From Pseudomonas sp. St316 (lineage in GTDB: Bacteria > Pseudomonadota > Gammaproteobacteria > Pseudomonadales > Pseudomonadaceae): 64,000 nucleotides of DNA. The stretch lies in contig NZ_AP021901.1 in assembly GCF_018325905.1 (NCBI RefSeq), positions 4,712,001-4,776,000 on the forward strand, in the 5' to 3' direction. This document shows positions 1 through 8,708 of the stretch, in pieces. The translations under genes were made by a program, and so were the position numbers. The notes below the pieces were generated by a model, which saw only the letters and a list, made by a program, of their open reading frames with translations, did no database searches and was not told where the DNA came from. Within the stretch, counting starts at the first letter, position 1; every line of letters begins with the position of its first letter.

Positions 1-1275
1 GATCACCTGATGTTCGGTGAGAATGCACTAGGCGACGTCGGCCACCAGGGCCAGGACAAAGCCATGAGCATGGCCGACAGCGCCGAAGTCTGCGGCTGCA
101 ACGGCGTGTGCAAGGGCACCATCGTCAAGGCGATCCAGGAGCACGGGCTGTTCAGCGTCGATGACGTGAAAAAACACACCAAGGCCGCCAGTTCCTGCGG
201 CTCCTGCGCCGGCCTGGTGGAGCAGATCCTGATCAACACCGTCGGCGGTGCGGCGGACGTCAAGCCCAAAAGCGAAAAAGCCATCTGCGGTTGCAGCGAC
301 CTCAACCACGGCCAGATCCGCCAGGCGATCCGCGACCAGCACCTGCTGACCATCGCCGGAACCATGAGCTACCTGAACTGGCGCACCCCCAATGGCTGCG
401 CCACCTGCCGCCCGGCGTTGAATTACTACCTGATTTCCACCTGGCCCGGCGAAGCCCACGACGACCCGCAATCGCGCCTGATCAACGAACGCGCCCACGC
501 CAACATCCAGAAAGACGGCACCTACTCGGTCGTCCCACGGATGTGGGGTGGCGTGACCAACCCTTCGGAACTGCGGCGCATCGCCGACGTGGCCGACAAG
601 TACAACGTGCCCATGGTCAAGGTCACCGGCGGGCAGCGCATCGATTTGCTGGGGATCAAGAAGCAGGACCTGCCCGGCGTATGGAAAGACCTCGACATGC
701 CGTCCGGCCACGCCTACGGCAAGTCCATCCGCACCGTGAAGACCTGCGTGGGCAGCGAATTCTGCCGCTTCGGCACACAAAACTCGACCCAATTGGGCAT
801 CGAGCTGGAGCACGACCTGTTCAACATGTGGTCGCCGCACAAAGTGAAACTGGCCGTCTCCGGTTGCCCACGCAACTGCTCGGAAGCCGGCATCAAGGAC
901 GTCGGCATTATCGGTGTCGACTCCGGTTGGGAGATGTACATCGGCGGCAACGGCGGGATCAAGACCGAAGTCGCCGAGTTTTTCGTCAAGCTCAAGACCG
1001 CCGAACAAGTGCGTGAATACAACGGTGCCTTCCTGCAGCTGTACCGCGAGGAAGCCTTCTACCTCGAACGCACCGTGCACTACATGCAGCGGGTCGGCAT
1101 GGAGCACATCAAGAAAGCCGTGCTCGAAGACCCGGAGCGGCGCAAGGCCCTTCATGAGCGCCTGAAGTTTTCCCTGTCGCTGGAGCAAGACCCATGGAAA
1201 CAGCGCCTGGAAGAGCCTCTGCTGAAAAAAGAGTTTGAAGTCATCCCCGTGAAAAACCTGGAGGTGCCGGCATGA
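1..1275 (+). CDS. nirB: Nitrite reductase [NAD(P)H] large subunit, 5'-truncated by window edge
   Basis: This is the C-terminal 424 residues of the assimilatory nitrite reductase large subunit, which reduces nitrite to ammonium in the cytoplasm using siroheme and [4Fe-4S] centres. The reading frame is open to base 1, so the FAD/NAD(P)H domain lies outside the window. Two BFD-type [2Fe-2S] cysteine clusters are visible early (CGCNGVC near residue 32 of the fragment and a second set near residue 95). The nitrite/sulphite reductase domain follows. The siroheme/[4Fe-4S] ligands are visible as C249-x5-C255 and C289-x3-C293. The stop codon overlaps the nirD start (ATGA), so the two are translationally coupled. 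Identification is firm from the motifs and from the nirD-nasA-cobA neighbours. Confidence 0.95.
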   Translation, partial: DHLMFGENALGDVGHQGQDKAMSMADSAEVCGCNGVCKGTIVKAIQEHGLFSVDDVKKHTKAASSCGSCAGLVEQILINTVGGAADVKPKSEKAICGCSDLNHGQIRQAIRDQHLLTIAGTMSYLNWRTPNGCATCRPALNYYLISTWPGEAHDDPQSRLINERAHANIQKDGTYSVVPRMWGGVTNPSELRRIADVADKYNVPMVKVTGGQRIDLLGIKKQDLPGVWKDLDMPSGHAYGKSIRTVKTCVGSEFCRFGTQNSTQLGIELEHDLFNMWSPHKVKLAVSGCPRNCSEAGIKDVGIIGVDSGWEMYIGGNGGIKTEVAEFFVKLKTAEQVREYNGAFLQLYREEAFYLERTVHYMQRVGMEHIKKAVLEDPERRKALHERLKFSLSLEQDPWKQRLEEPLLKKEFEVIPVKNLEVPA

Positions 1276-1589
1276 ACTGGTTGGATATCTGCGCGCTGGA
1301 AGAAATCAATATCCTCGGTTCGCGCATCATCAATAGCCCAAAAGGCGACATCGCGATTTTCCGCACCAGCGATGATGAGGTGTTTGCACTGGACGACCGT
1401 TGCCCGCACAAGGGAGGCCCGTTGTCCCAAGGGTTGGTCTACGGCAAGCGCGTGGCCTGCCCCTTGCACAACTGGCAGATCGACCTGGAAACCGGCCAGG
1501 CCCAGGCCCCGGATGTGGGCTGCGCCCATCATCATTCGGCCCGGGTCGAAAACGGCCGCGTGCAGCTGGCACTGCGGGACGCAAGCTGA
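1272..1589 (+). CDS. nirD: Nitrite reductase small subunit, Rieske-type
   Basis: This 105-residue protein is the small subunit partner of NirB. It has a Rieske-like fold with ligand pattern C44-x-H46 and C63-x2-H66 (CPHKGG and CPLHNW), so it should be able to carry a [2Fe-2S] cluster. It starts inside the nirB stop codon (ATGA overlap), and its own stop overlaps the nasA start by one base (TGATG). That arrangement indicates one tightly coupled nirB-nirD-nasA transcript. Length is normal for NirD. Confidence 0.95.
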   Translation: MNWLDICALEEINILGSRIINSPKGDIAIFRTSDDEVFALDDRCPHKGGPLSQGLVYGKRVACPLHNWQIDLETGQAQAPDVGCAHHHSARVENGRVQLALRDAS

Positions 1590-4306
1590 TGAACCGCCAG
1601 ATCACTGCCTCGACCTGCTGTTATTGCGGGGTCGGTTGCGGCGTCCTGATCGAGCATGACGGCGAGCGCATCCTCGGCGTCAGTGGCGATCCCGCCCATC
1701 CGGCCAACTTCGGCAAACTGTGCAGCAAGGGCTCCACGCTGCACCTGACCGGCGACCTCGCCGCGCGCGCCCTCTATCCAGAATTGCGCCTGGGCAAAGG
1801 CCTGGCCCGGGCACGCACAGACTGGAACAGCGCCCTGGATCACGCCGCCAGCGTCTTCGCCGAGACCATCGCCGAGCACGGCCCGGACAGCGTGGCGTTC
1901 TACATCTCCGGCCAATTGCTGACCGAGGACTACTACGCCTTCAACAAGCTCGCCCGGGCATTGGTGGGCACCAACAACATCGACAGCAATTCGCGGCTGT
2001 GCATGTCTTCCGCCGTGGTGGGCTACAAGCGCAGCCTCGGCGCCGACGCCCCGCCCTGCAGCTACGAAGACTTGGATTTGAGCGACTGCGTGATGATCGT
2101 CGGCAGTAACATGGCCTACGCCCATCCCATCCTCTTTCGCCGCCTCGAAGAGGCAAAATCCCGCCGGCCACAGATGAAAATCATCGTCATCGACCCCCGG
2201 CGCACCGACACCTGTGACCTGGCAGACCTGCACCTGGCGATCCTGCCCGGTACCGATGTCGCCTTGTTCCATGGGATTTTGCACCTGCTGCTGTGGGAAG
2301 ACTGGGTCGACCGCGACTTCATCAAGGCCCATACCGAAGGCCTGGCGGACCTGAAGAACCTGGTACGCGACTACACTCCGGCGATGGTCGCGCAGTTGTG
2401 CGGCATCAGCGTCGAACAACTGCACCAGTGCGCCGAATGGGTCGGCACGTCACCGAGCTTCCTGTCCTTGTGGTGCATGGGCCTGAACCAGTCCACCGCC
2501 GGCAGCGCCAAGAACAGCGCACTGATCAACCTGCACCTGGCCACCGGACAAATCGGCCGGCCCGGCGCGGGTCCCTTCTCGCTGACTGGCCAACCCAATG
2601 CCATGGGCGGACGGGAAACCGGCAGCCTGTCGAACCTGCTGCCGGGCCATCGTGAAGCGGCCAACCCGGAGCATCGCGCCGAAGTCGCCCGCTATTGGGG
2701 TGTCGAGCAGTTGCCGGCCACCACGGGTTTGAGCGCCATCGAGCTGTTCGAGCAGGTTCGCAGCGGCAAGATCAAGGCCTTGTGGATCGCCTGCACCAAC
2801 CCGGCCCAGTCGATGCCAGACCAGACGGCGGTACGTGAAGCGCTGCAAGCCTGCCCATTCGTGGTGTTGCAGGAAGCCTTCCGGACCACCGAGACCGCGG
2901 CCTTTGCCGACCTGCTGCTGCCGGCGGCCAGTTGGGGCGAGAAAGAAGGCTCGGTGACCAACTCCGAACGGCGTATTTCCCACGTCCGTCGGGCCGTCGA
3001 CGCGCCGGGGCAAGCGCGTCCGGACTGGGCAATCACCGTGGATTTCGCCCAGCGCCTGGAGAAACACCTGCGCCCGGGGCATCCCAGCCTGTTTGCCTTT
3101 GAAACCCCGGCCCAACTGTTCGATGAATACAAACAGCTGACCCGTGGCCGCGACCTGGACTTGTCCGGCATCAGCCATGCCCTGATCGATCGACTCGGCC
3201 CTCAGCAATGGCCCTTCCCGGACGGCGCCACCGTCGGGACGGCTCGCCTGTACGTGGACGGGATTTTTCCTACCGACAGCGGCCGAGCACACTTTGTGGC
3301 CGACCCCTATCGCGCCGCCAAGGAACTGCGTGACGCCCGCTACCCATTGACCCTGAACACCGGCCGCTTGCGTGACCAGTGGCACGGCATGAGCCGCACC
3401 GGTACCGCCGCGCAGTTGTTTGGTCATGTGAACGAAGCGGTACTCAGCCTGCATCCCGACGAACTGCTCCGGCATCGCCTGCAGGCGGGCGACCTGGTCA
3501 GCCTCAAGAGCCGTCGCGGCAGCGTGATCGTGGCCGTGGACAGCGACGACAGCGTACGCCCCGGCCAGGCGTTCCTGCCCATGCACTGGGGCGACCGGTT
3601 CCTCAAGGGCGGGGTCAATACCCTGACTCAACCGGCCTTCGATCCGTTGTCGAAACAACCGGAACTCAAGCACAGCGGCGTGCGGCTGGAACCGGTGAAC
3701 CTGCCTTGGCAGCTTTTCGCCCTGATCGAAGGTGATGTTCAACAGCATCTGGAGGCGCTTCGCCCACTGTGTGAGGCGTTTTCCTACGTCAGCCTGAGCC
3801 TGACTGGCCGTGAGCGCCCCGCGTTGCTGATTCGCGCGGCCAGCGCCGTCGCGCCCGAGCCGCAACTGCTCCAGGCCATCGACGAGCAATTGGGCCTGAT
3901 CGATGGGCCGGTGCTGGCCTATGACGATCCGCGTCGCTCTATCGGCAAACGGGTTCGAATCGAAAACGGCCGCATCACCGCCATTCGCCTGGCTGGCGAA
4001 ACCCTGGCTCGGCACTGGCTGCAGAACCTGTGGCTGGAAGGGCGTGCCGATGAACAACTGCGACGCTGGCTGCTGGCGCCTTTAAGTGCGCCGCCGGGCA
4101 ATGTCGGCACCACGACGGGTGGCAGCAAAACGCTGTGCAACTGCATGAACGTCAGCCAGCGTGCGATCTGCGCAGGCATTGAACGTGGCCTGGACTTGCA
4201 GGGGCTCAAACAGGAACTGGGCTGTGGCACGCAATGCGGCTCCTGCGTACCGGAAATCAAGCGCCTGCTGGTTGCCACTGCGCAACCGCTGGCGGCTATC
4301 TCGTGA
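1589..4306 (+). CDS. nasA: Assimilatory nitrate reductase catalytic subunit
   Basis: This is a 905-residue molybdopterin oxidoreductase that reduces nitrate to nitrite for assimilation. I start it at the ATG overlapping the nirD stop by one base rather than at upstream in-frame codons. That places the [4Fe-4S] ligands C10-x2-C13-x3-C17 and C45 at the N terminus, as usual for this family. The central and C-terminal parts carry the Mo-bisMGD binding domains. The last 50 or so residues form a BFD-like [2Fe-2S] domain (LCNCMN, then CGTQCGSC), as in long NasA proteins. It depends on the molybdenum cofactor; moeA, moaB and mobA lie 52-55 kb downstream in this window. It is followed after 10 bases by cobA. 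Confidence 0.95.
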   Translation: MNRQITASTCCYCGVGCGVLIEHDGERILGVSGDPAHPANFGKLCSKGSTLHLTGDLAARALYPELRLGKGLARARTDWNSALDHAASVFAETIAEHGPDSVAFYISGQLLTEDYYAFNKLARALVGTNNIDSNSRLCMSSAVVGYKRSLGADAPPCSYEDLDLSDCVMIVGSNMAYAHPILFRRLEEAKSRRPQMKIIVIDPRRTDTCDLADLHLAILPGTDVALFHGILHLLLWEDWVDRDFIKAHTEGLADLKNLVRDYTPAMVAQLCGISVEQLHQCAEWVGTSPSFLSLWCMGLNQSTAGSAKNSALINLHLATGQIGRPGAGPFSLTGQPNAMGGRETGSLSNLLPGHREAANPEHRAEVARYWGVEQLPATTGLSAIELFEQVRSGKIKALWIACTNPAQSMPDQTAVREALQACPFVVLQEAFRTTETAAFADLLLPAASWGEKEGSVTNSERRISHVRRAVDAPGQARPDWAITVDFAQRLEKHLRPGHPSLFAFETPAQLFDEYKQLTRGRDLDLSGISHALIDRLGPQQWPFPDGATVGTARLYVDGIFPTDSGRAHFVADPYRAAKELRDARYPLTLNTGRLRDQWHGMSRTGTAAQLFGHVNEAVLSLHPDELLRHRLQAGDLVSLKSRRGSVIVAVDSDDSVRPGQAFLPMHWGDRFLKGGVNTLTQPAFDPLSKQPELKHSGVRLEPVNLPWQLFALIEGDVQQHLEALRPLCEAFSYVSLSLTGRERPALLIRAASAVAPEPQLLQAIDEQLGLIDGPVLAYDDPRRSIGKRVRIENGRITAIRLAGETLARHWLQNLWLEGRADEQLRRWLLAPLSAPPGNVGTTTGGSKTLCNCMNVSQRAICAGIERGLDLQGLKQELGCGTQCGSCVPEIKRLLVATAQPLAAIS

Positions 4307-4316
4307 GGAAAACACT

Positions 4317-5072
4317 ATGAACGCAAAAGTCTGGCTGGTGGGTGCAGGTCCCGGTGACCCTGAATTGCTGACCCTCAAAGCCGTGCGCGCCTTGAGTGAA
4401 GCCGACGTGGTGTTGATCGATGACCTGGTCAATGCCGCGGTGCTGGAACACTGCCCCGCTGCGCGCATCATTGCCGTGGGCAAGCGCGGCGGCTGCCGCT
4501 CCACGCCCCAGGCCTTCATTCATCGGCTGATGCTGCGTTATGCCCGCCAGGGCAAATGCGTGGTGCGTCTCAAGGGCGGCGACCCCTGCATCTTCGGCCG
4601 CGGCGGTGAAGAGGCACAGTGGCTGCGCGAACATGGTGTTGAAGTGGAGATGGTCAATGGCATCACCGCCGGCCTCGCGGGGGCGACCCAGTGCGATATT
4701 CCACTGACCCTGCGCGGGATTGCCCGGGGCGTGACGCTGGTGACGGCCCACACCCAGGACGGCAGCAGCCTCAACTGGCAAGCCCTGGCCCAAAGCGGCA
4801 CGACGCTGGTGGTGTACATGGGTGTGGCGAAACTGAGCGAGATCCGTGAGCAACTGCTGGCCGGTGGCCTGGCCGCGGATACGCCAGTGGCCATGATCGA
4901 AAACGCGTCCCTGCCCCACCAACGTGACTGCCGCAGCGACCTGGCTTCGATGGAAGCCGATGCAGGCGCCTTTCAACTCAAGAGCCCGGCGATCCTGGTG
5001 ATTGGCGCGGTGGCAGCGGCCGCTGAACTGGCCGTCGCCCCGACTGCCTGGGCTCAGGCTTCAACCCGCTAA
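4317..5072 (+). CDS. cobA: Uroporphyrinogen-III C-methyltransferase
   Basis: This 251-residue SAM-dependent methyltransferase makes precorrin-2 from uroporphyrinogen III, feeding siroheme (the NirB cofactor) and possibly cobalamin. It shows the tetrapyrrole methylase signature GAGPGDPELLTLKA near residues 7-20 and GGDPCIFGRGGEE near residue 87. The ATG at 4317 has a GAGGA ribosome binding site that overlaps the nasA stop. It closes the nitrate assimilation operon. It has no CysG-type dehydrogenase/ferrochelatase domain, so those steps must be encoded elsewhere. Confidence 0.93.
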   Translation: MNAKVWLVGAGPGDPELLTLKAVRALSEADVVLIDDLVNAAVLEHCPAARIIAVGKRGGCRSTPQAFIHRLMLRYARQGKCVVRLKGGDPCIFGRGGEEAQWLREHGVEVEMVNGITAGLAGATQCDIPLTLRGIARGVTLVTAHTQDGSSLNWQALAQSGTTLVVYMGVAKLSEIREQLLAGGLAADTPVAMIENASLPHQRDCRSDLASMEADAGAFQLKSPAILVIGAVAAAAELAVAPTAWAQASTR

Positions 5073-5090
5073 CAGACAACACCGACCCAC

Positions 5091-5179
5091 TGTGGGAGCG
5101 AGCCTGCTCGCGATTGCAATGTATCAGCAACCTGGATGGTGACTGACCCACCGCAATCGCGAGCAGGCTCGCTCCCACA
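5091..5179. repeat. REP pair (inverted REP doublet)
   Basis: Two REP units face each other: TGTGGGAGCGAGCCTGCTCGC at the left end and its near-perfect reverse complement at the right, about 45 bases apart. This is the common REPIN arrangement in fluorescent pseudomonads. It follows the cobA stop directly. Confidence 0.9.
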
Positions 5180-5221
5180 ATTGGATTGGAGTACGACCGG
5201 GAGAACCAGGCCGGCTGTTAG

Positions 5222-5252
5222 GCCGCCTCGCGAGCAAGCTTTGCTCCCACAG
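5222..5252. repeat. Single REP unit
   Basis: A lone REP-like half (GCGAGCAAGCTTTGCTCCCAC) lies between the REP doublet and the long repeat, with no partner in inverted orientation. Confidence 0.75.
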
Positions 5253-5278
5253 ATCGGATGGGTGTACGACCGCGAGAG

Positions 5279-5593
5279 CCAGGTCGGCTATAAGGCCGCC
5301 TCGCGGTGGACGTTGATCTCGGGCGCCCCGTTAACCACGATGGCCGAACGCAGGTATTGCGTAGTGGGTATCCCGGCATGGATGCCGGGATAGCCGCGCT
5401 GGACCATGGATGGTCCTTCGCGGCGGGCCCACGGAGCAATGCCGGAGTGAGGGCACACCGAGCCTAAGCGAGGTGCCGAGTGGTGGGGCAAAAGCGCTTT
5501 GGTTACTTTCGCCTGGGCCGGCATTCCGGCTTTTCGAAAGTGACCCGCCGTCAGGGCGGAACCATAAGTAGCCGTTACCGCGAAAACGGATAT
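5279..5593. repeat. Long intergenic repeat, copy A
   Basis: This is the first of three copies of a roughly 300 bp dispersed repeat (others at 59338-59635, inverted, and 59907-60162, same orientation). It contains a near-perfect palindrome at 5369-5392, a second at 5401-5416 (GGACCAT, 2 bases, ATGGTCC), a short stem CACC/GGTG at 5456-5459 and 5472-5475, and a CCGCC/GGGCGG stem near its right end. Copy A has about 16 extra bases near 5510-5530 compared with the others. Short open frames in it are not convincing genes. Confidence 0.85.
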
Positions 5594-5633
5594 GTACTCA
5601 GTCAACAAGAGCAAGGTCGGCTGTAAGGCCGCC

Positions 5634-5655
5634 TTCGCGAGCAAGCTCGCTCCCA
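5634..5655. repeat. Single REP unit
   Basis: A REP half (TTCGCGAGCAAGCTCGCTCC) without a nearby inverted partner, between the long repeat and the oprF terminator. Confidence 0.75.
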
Positions 5656-5704
5656 CCGGTTTTGCATGGTCTGGCACAGACTGCCTCATAAATCGCACGC
5701 AAAG

Positions 5705-5730
5705 AAAAGCCCGGCCTAGGCCGGGCTTTT
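5705..5730. terminator. Rho-independent terminator of oprF
   Basis: A perfect GC-rich stem (AAGCCCGGCC, TA, GGCCGGGCTT) is flanked by A and T runs. It sits 18 bases past the oprF stop and would work on both strands. Confidence 0.9.
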
Positions 5731-5747
5731 CCAAAGCTGTGGGCTAA

Positions 5748-6782
5748 TTACTTAGCTTGGGCTTCAACCTGCGCTTCTACGCGACGGTTAACTGCACGAC
5801 CAGCTTCAGTGGCGTTGTCAGCCACTGGGCGGGATTCGCCGTAGCCAACAGACTGAACGCGGGACGATTCAACACCGTACTGGTTGGTCAGAACTTGCTT
5901 AACGGCGTTTGCACGACGCTCAGACAGTTTCTGGTTGTAAGCGTCAGGACCGACGGAGTCAGTGTGACCTTCAACAGTAGTGCTGGTGGATGGGTACTGC
6001 TTCATGAAGTCAGCCAGGTTCTTGATGTCGCCGTAGCTGTTAGGCTTGACGACCGACTTGTCGAAGTCGAACTTGACGTCCAGCTCAACACGAACGACTT
6101 CAGCAACAGCTGGGCAGCCATCAGCGTCAACGGTTACGTTGGCTGGGGTGTCAGGGCACTTGTCGACGTTGTCGCACACGCCATCGTTGTCGCTGTCGGA
6201 GCAGACTTCAGCCGGAGCTGGAACTGGAGCAGCGGCAGGCTTGGAACCGCCACCGAAGTTCACACCGATACCGACGCTTGGAGCCCACTCGGTGTCGCCC
6301 TGGTCGATGTTGTACTGAGCTTCAACGCCAGCACGGGCGTAGAAGTTCTCGGTGAAGTACAGCTTGGCGCCGCCGCCAACGTTGGCGAAGGTGGAACGGT
6401 TGCGACCGCCGGAGCCGTTCTGACCGATGCTTTGGTCGGAGAAGCCAGCCGATACGTACGGACGCAGCATGTCACCTGGGTTGTTGAAGTGGTACAGAGC
6501 ATCCAGAGCGGTGTTGGCGCCCTTGATGTTACGACCATCATCGGAACGTGCGTTGTGCACTTCGTCGTAGGCCAGACGCAGTTCAACGTCGTCGGTCAGG
6601 AAGTAACCAACCGAACCGCCGAACAGGTTGCCGTTGTTCTTGAAGTTACGAGCGCTGTCGAATTGTTCTTTCTTGGCGAAGCCTTCGATTTCAACTGCGC
6701 CTTGGCCTTGTGCCAGAGCGCCGAACGAAGTGGCAGCAATCAAAGAACCAATGGCAAAGCCCAAGGTGTTTTTCAGTTTCAT
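5748..6782 (-). CDS. oprF: Major outer membrane porin OprF
   Basis: This 344-residue protein is the major porin and peptidoglycan-binding structural protein of Pseudomonas. It has a signal peptide ending ALAQGQG-like, an N-terminal eight-strand beta-barrel (to about residue 180), an alanine/proline linker (PAAAPVPAPAE), a calcium-type DNDGVCD loop, and a C-terminal OmpA peptidoglycan-binding domain. The latter is recognisable by FDFDKSVVKPNSY and GHTDSVG...YNQKLSERRA. It lies just downstream of sigX in the same orientation, as in P. aeruginosa, where SigX drives part of its transcription. It has its own strong terminator. Confidence 0.98.
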   Translation of the reverse strand: MKLKNTLGFAIGSLIAATSFGALAQGQGAVEIEGFAKKEQFDSARNFKNNGNLFGGSVGYFLTDDVELRLAYDEVHNARSDDGRNIKGANTALDALYHFNNPGDMLRPYVSAGFSDQSIGQNGSGGRNRSTFANVGGGAKLYFTENFYARAGVEAQYNIDQGDTEWAPSVGIGVNFGGGSKPAAAPVPAPAEVCSDSDNDGVCDNVDKCPDTPANVTVDADGCPAVAEVVRVELDVKFDFDKSVVKPNSYGDIKNLADFMKQYPSTSTTVEGHTDSVGPDAYNQKLSERRANAVKQVLTNQYGVESSRVQSVGYGESRPVADNATEAGRAVNRRVEAQVEAQAK

Positions 6783-6841
6783 CCGTTAAATCCCCATCTG
6801 GTGATTGTGAAGCAGTCCCGCAAACCGGGGGACAACTCGGC

Positions 6842-6863
6842 GGCAAGTCTAACAGAACTTGCC
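6842..6863 (-). promoter_or_regulatory. Hairpin in the sigX-oprF intergenic region
   Basis: A 7 bp stem (GGCAAGT / ACTTGCC, 8-base loop) lies about 60 bases upstream of the oprF start and just after the sigX stop. There is no T-run, so it could be a partial terminator or a leader structure of the oprF mRNA. Function is inferred only. Confidence 0.4.
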
Positions 6864-6890
6864 TACACGTAAGAGATATTTGCGCCGAAC

Positions 6891-7481
6891 TTAAGTTTCA
6901 GCAATGCCCGCAAATTTCTCACGTAATTTGTCAAGCGCGCGCTTGTAACGCATTTTCGTCGCGCTCAAACCCATATGCATTATGTCTGCGATCTCCTGGA
7001 ATTCCAGCTCTGCGACAAATCGTAGCACCAGAATTTCCCTGTCGATCGGGTTCACATAGACCAGCCAACGATCGAGTCCCCCCTTTTCCTCGGGCTTGGG
7101 CGCCTTTTCTTCCGACGCTTCCTCCAGAGGATCCAGGCTCAAAGCGTCCATCAAGCGACGCTTTCGCCGTTCCTTGCGATACTGCGTGATGCATTCGTTG
7201 TAGGTGATGCTGTAGAGCCAGGTTTTGAACTTCGATTTCCCCTCGAAGTTCTTCAGGCCATACAGCACCTTCAACATCACCTCCTGACAGACATCGTCAG
7301 CATCGCGATCGTTCCCAAGATACCGTGCACAAACGTTAAATAATGTTCTCTGGTAACGGCGCATCAACTCTTCATAGGCACGCGTTACGTGAAACAGCTC
7401 GGTATGCGCGCGCGCGACCAACTCCTCATCGGAGAGATCACGGGGGTCGTAGCGCGTAGATAGCGATTGGGGTTTGTTCAA
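6891..7481 (-). CDS. sigX: ECF sigma factor SigX
   Basis: This is a 196-residue extracytoplasmic-function sigma factor that acts on membrane and fatty-acid genes and on oprF. Region 2 (ELMRRYQRTLFNVCARYLG, then DADDVCQEVMLKVL) and region 4 (FQEIADIMHMG...KMRYKRALDKLRE) are clear. The apparent start is TTG at 7481, giving the usual MNKPQSLSTRYDP N terminus; I see no clear Shine-Dalgarno for it. No anti-sigma factor is encoded next to it, consistent with the cmpX/cfrX neighbours taking a modulatory role in related species. Confidence 0.96.
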   Translation of the reverse strand: MNKPQSLSTRYDPRDLSDEELVARAHTELFHVTRAYEELMRRYQRTLFNVCARYLGNDRDADDVCQEVMLKVLYGLKNFEGKSKFKTWLYSITYNECITQYRKERRKRRLMDALSLDPLEEASEEKAPKPEEKGGLDRWLVYVNPIDREILVLRFVAELEFQEIADIMHMGLSATKMRYKRALDKLREKFAGIAET

Positions 7482-7572
7482 AACAAGTCGGGCCGACAGT
7501 CTAGGTCAATGTGCGCCGCAGCCTGCGATAGCAGGCATTTTGCGGCGGCATACATTAGCAGGGTTTGCCGGG

Positions 7573-8397
7573 TTAGCGGCTACTCACATGCTGTTCCAGC
7601 AGGATCCGATTGGAAAGCGACACCAGCTCGCCCTCCTCGGTCAGCAATGTGGTCTTCACCGTGCCAATCTCTTCAATCTGGCCTTCGACCTCGCCAACAC
7701 GCACTTGTTGCCCAACCTCATACAACTCACGCACATAGATTCCCGCCAGGATCTGACCGGCGATTTCACGACTCCCCAACCCCATTGCCAGCGCAACCGC
7801 CAGACCAACGGTAATCAAAACGATCACGATCACGTGGTTGAGCAGGTCAGTCTTGACCTCCAACTGGCTGATCGCAACCGAAATACTGATGATGATCACC
7901 AGGCCCTGGGCAATGCGCCCCACGCCAGCGGCGTAGTCCAGCCCAACGCCCTCGGCCGCACCGCGCACCAGCCCATTGGCCAGTTGCGCCAGCAGGACGC
8001 CGACCAGCAATACCAGCGCGGCACCAAAAACCTTCGGCAAATACAATGCAAGCATATCGAGCGTAGCTGAAACTCGCTCAAGGCCAAGGGATTCTGCTGC
8101 GGAAACCAGGAAAATCAGCAATACGAACCAATACACGATCTTGCCGACCAGGGTCGAGATCGGTACCTGGATGCCGCCACGGGACAGCAACTTGGTCAGG
8201 CCGGTGCCGCCCATCAAGCGATCGAGGCCCAGCTTGGCGAGCAGCTTGGACAGCAACGTGTCCAGGAGCTTGGCCACGACAAAACCGAGCAACAGCACCA
8301 CCAGCGCGCCGAAGAGGTTCGGGATGAAGTTAGCTACTTTGGTCCACAACGCAGTCATTGCCGTGACGAGGCTCTGGGTCCAGAGATCAAGTTCCAT
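7573..8397 (-). CDS. cmpX: Mechanosensitive-channel-like membrane protein CmpX
   Basis: This 274-residue inner-membrane protein belongs to the TM-helix-rich MscS-like group. Hydrophobic segments are visible at about residues 25-50, 85-110, 130-155 and 170-200, followed by a soluble MscS-like C-terminal part (VREVGQQVRVGEVEGQI-like region). I choose the ATG at 8397 over the TTG two codons upstream, because it gives the 274-residue length known for CmpX. It starts 3 bases beyond the cfrX stop. It is conserved upstream of sigX in pseudomonads and linked in the literature to SigX activity. Confidence 0.9.
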   Translation of the reverse strand: MELDLWTQSLVTAMTALWTKVANFIPNLFGALVVLLLGFVVAKLLDTLLSKLLAKLGLDRLMGGTGLTKLLSRGGIQVPISTLVGKIVYWFVLLIFLVSAAESLGLERVSATLDMLALYLPKVFGAALVLLVGVLLAQLANGLVRGAAEGVGLDYAAGVGRIAQGLVIIISISVAISQLEVKTDLLNHVIVIVLITVGLAVALAMGLGSREIAGQILAGIYVRELYEVGQQVRVGEVEGQIEEIGTVKTTLLTEEGELVSLSNRILLEQHVSSR

Positions 8398-8399
8398 AT

Positions 8400-8645
8400 T
8401 CAATCAGCCTTATCAGCGGTGCGAGTAACAGGTTTACGACGGGAAACCGGCGAGACATGGGCCGATCCGTTATTCAGGGCGATCATCAGCGCGGGCAACC
8501 AGCGGCCCAGCAGGCTGAACAGATCACCCGCGCCGACCTGGCGGTTGGCGGTTTTCAGTACACGTCCCAGGCAGGCATCGTCGTCCCGGGTGGACGGCGA
8601 AGCCTTGAGCATGTCGCGCAAAGACTGTTCAAACGGATCGTGCAT
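8400..8645 (-). CDS. cfrX: Small conserved protein CfrX
   Basis: This 81-residue protein matches the small cfrX gene that precedes cmpX in the cmaX-cfrX-cmpX-sigX-oprF block. It has a helical, charged N-terminal half (DPFEQSLRDMLKAS) and a short hydrophobic segment (LLGRWLPALMIAL). There is no recognised catalytic motif. The ATG at 8645 has an AGAGGTG site; a GTG two codons upstream is an alternative. Function is unknown. Confidence 0.8.
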   Translation of the reverse strand: MHDPFEQSLRDMLKASPSTRDDDACLGRVLKTANRQVGAGDLFSLLGRWLPALMIALNNGSAHVSPVSRRKPVTRTADKAD

Positions 8646-8708
8646 ACGCACCTCTCGTGATGTCTGTGGAAGACGCGATCAAATTTCGTCGGGTCACATG
8701 AAACCCCA

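Noticed and set aside
5288..5734. Short open frames in the long repeats (also near 59271-59766 and 59726-60073)
   Set aside because: The shared peptides follow from nucleotide similarity; the frame is broken in copy C and the base changes fit stems instead of codons.
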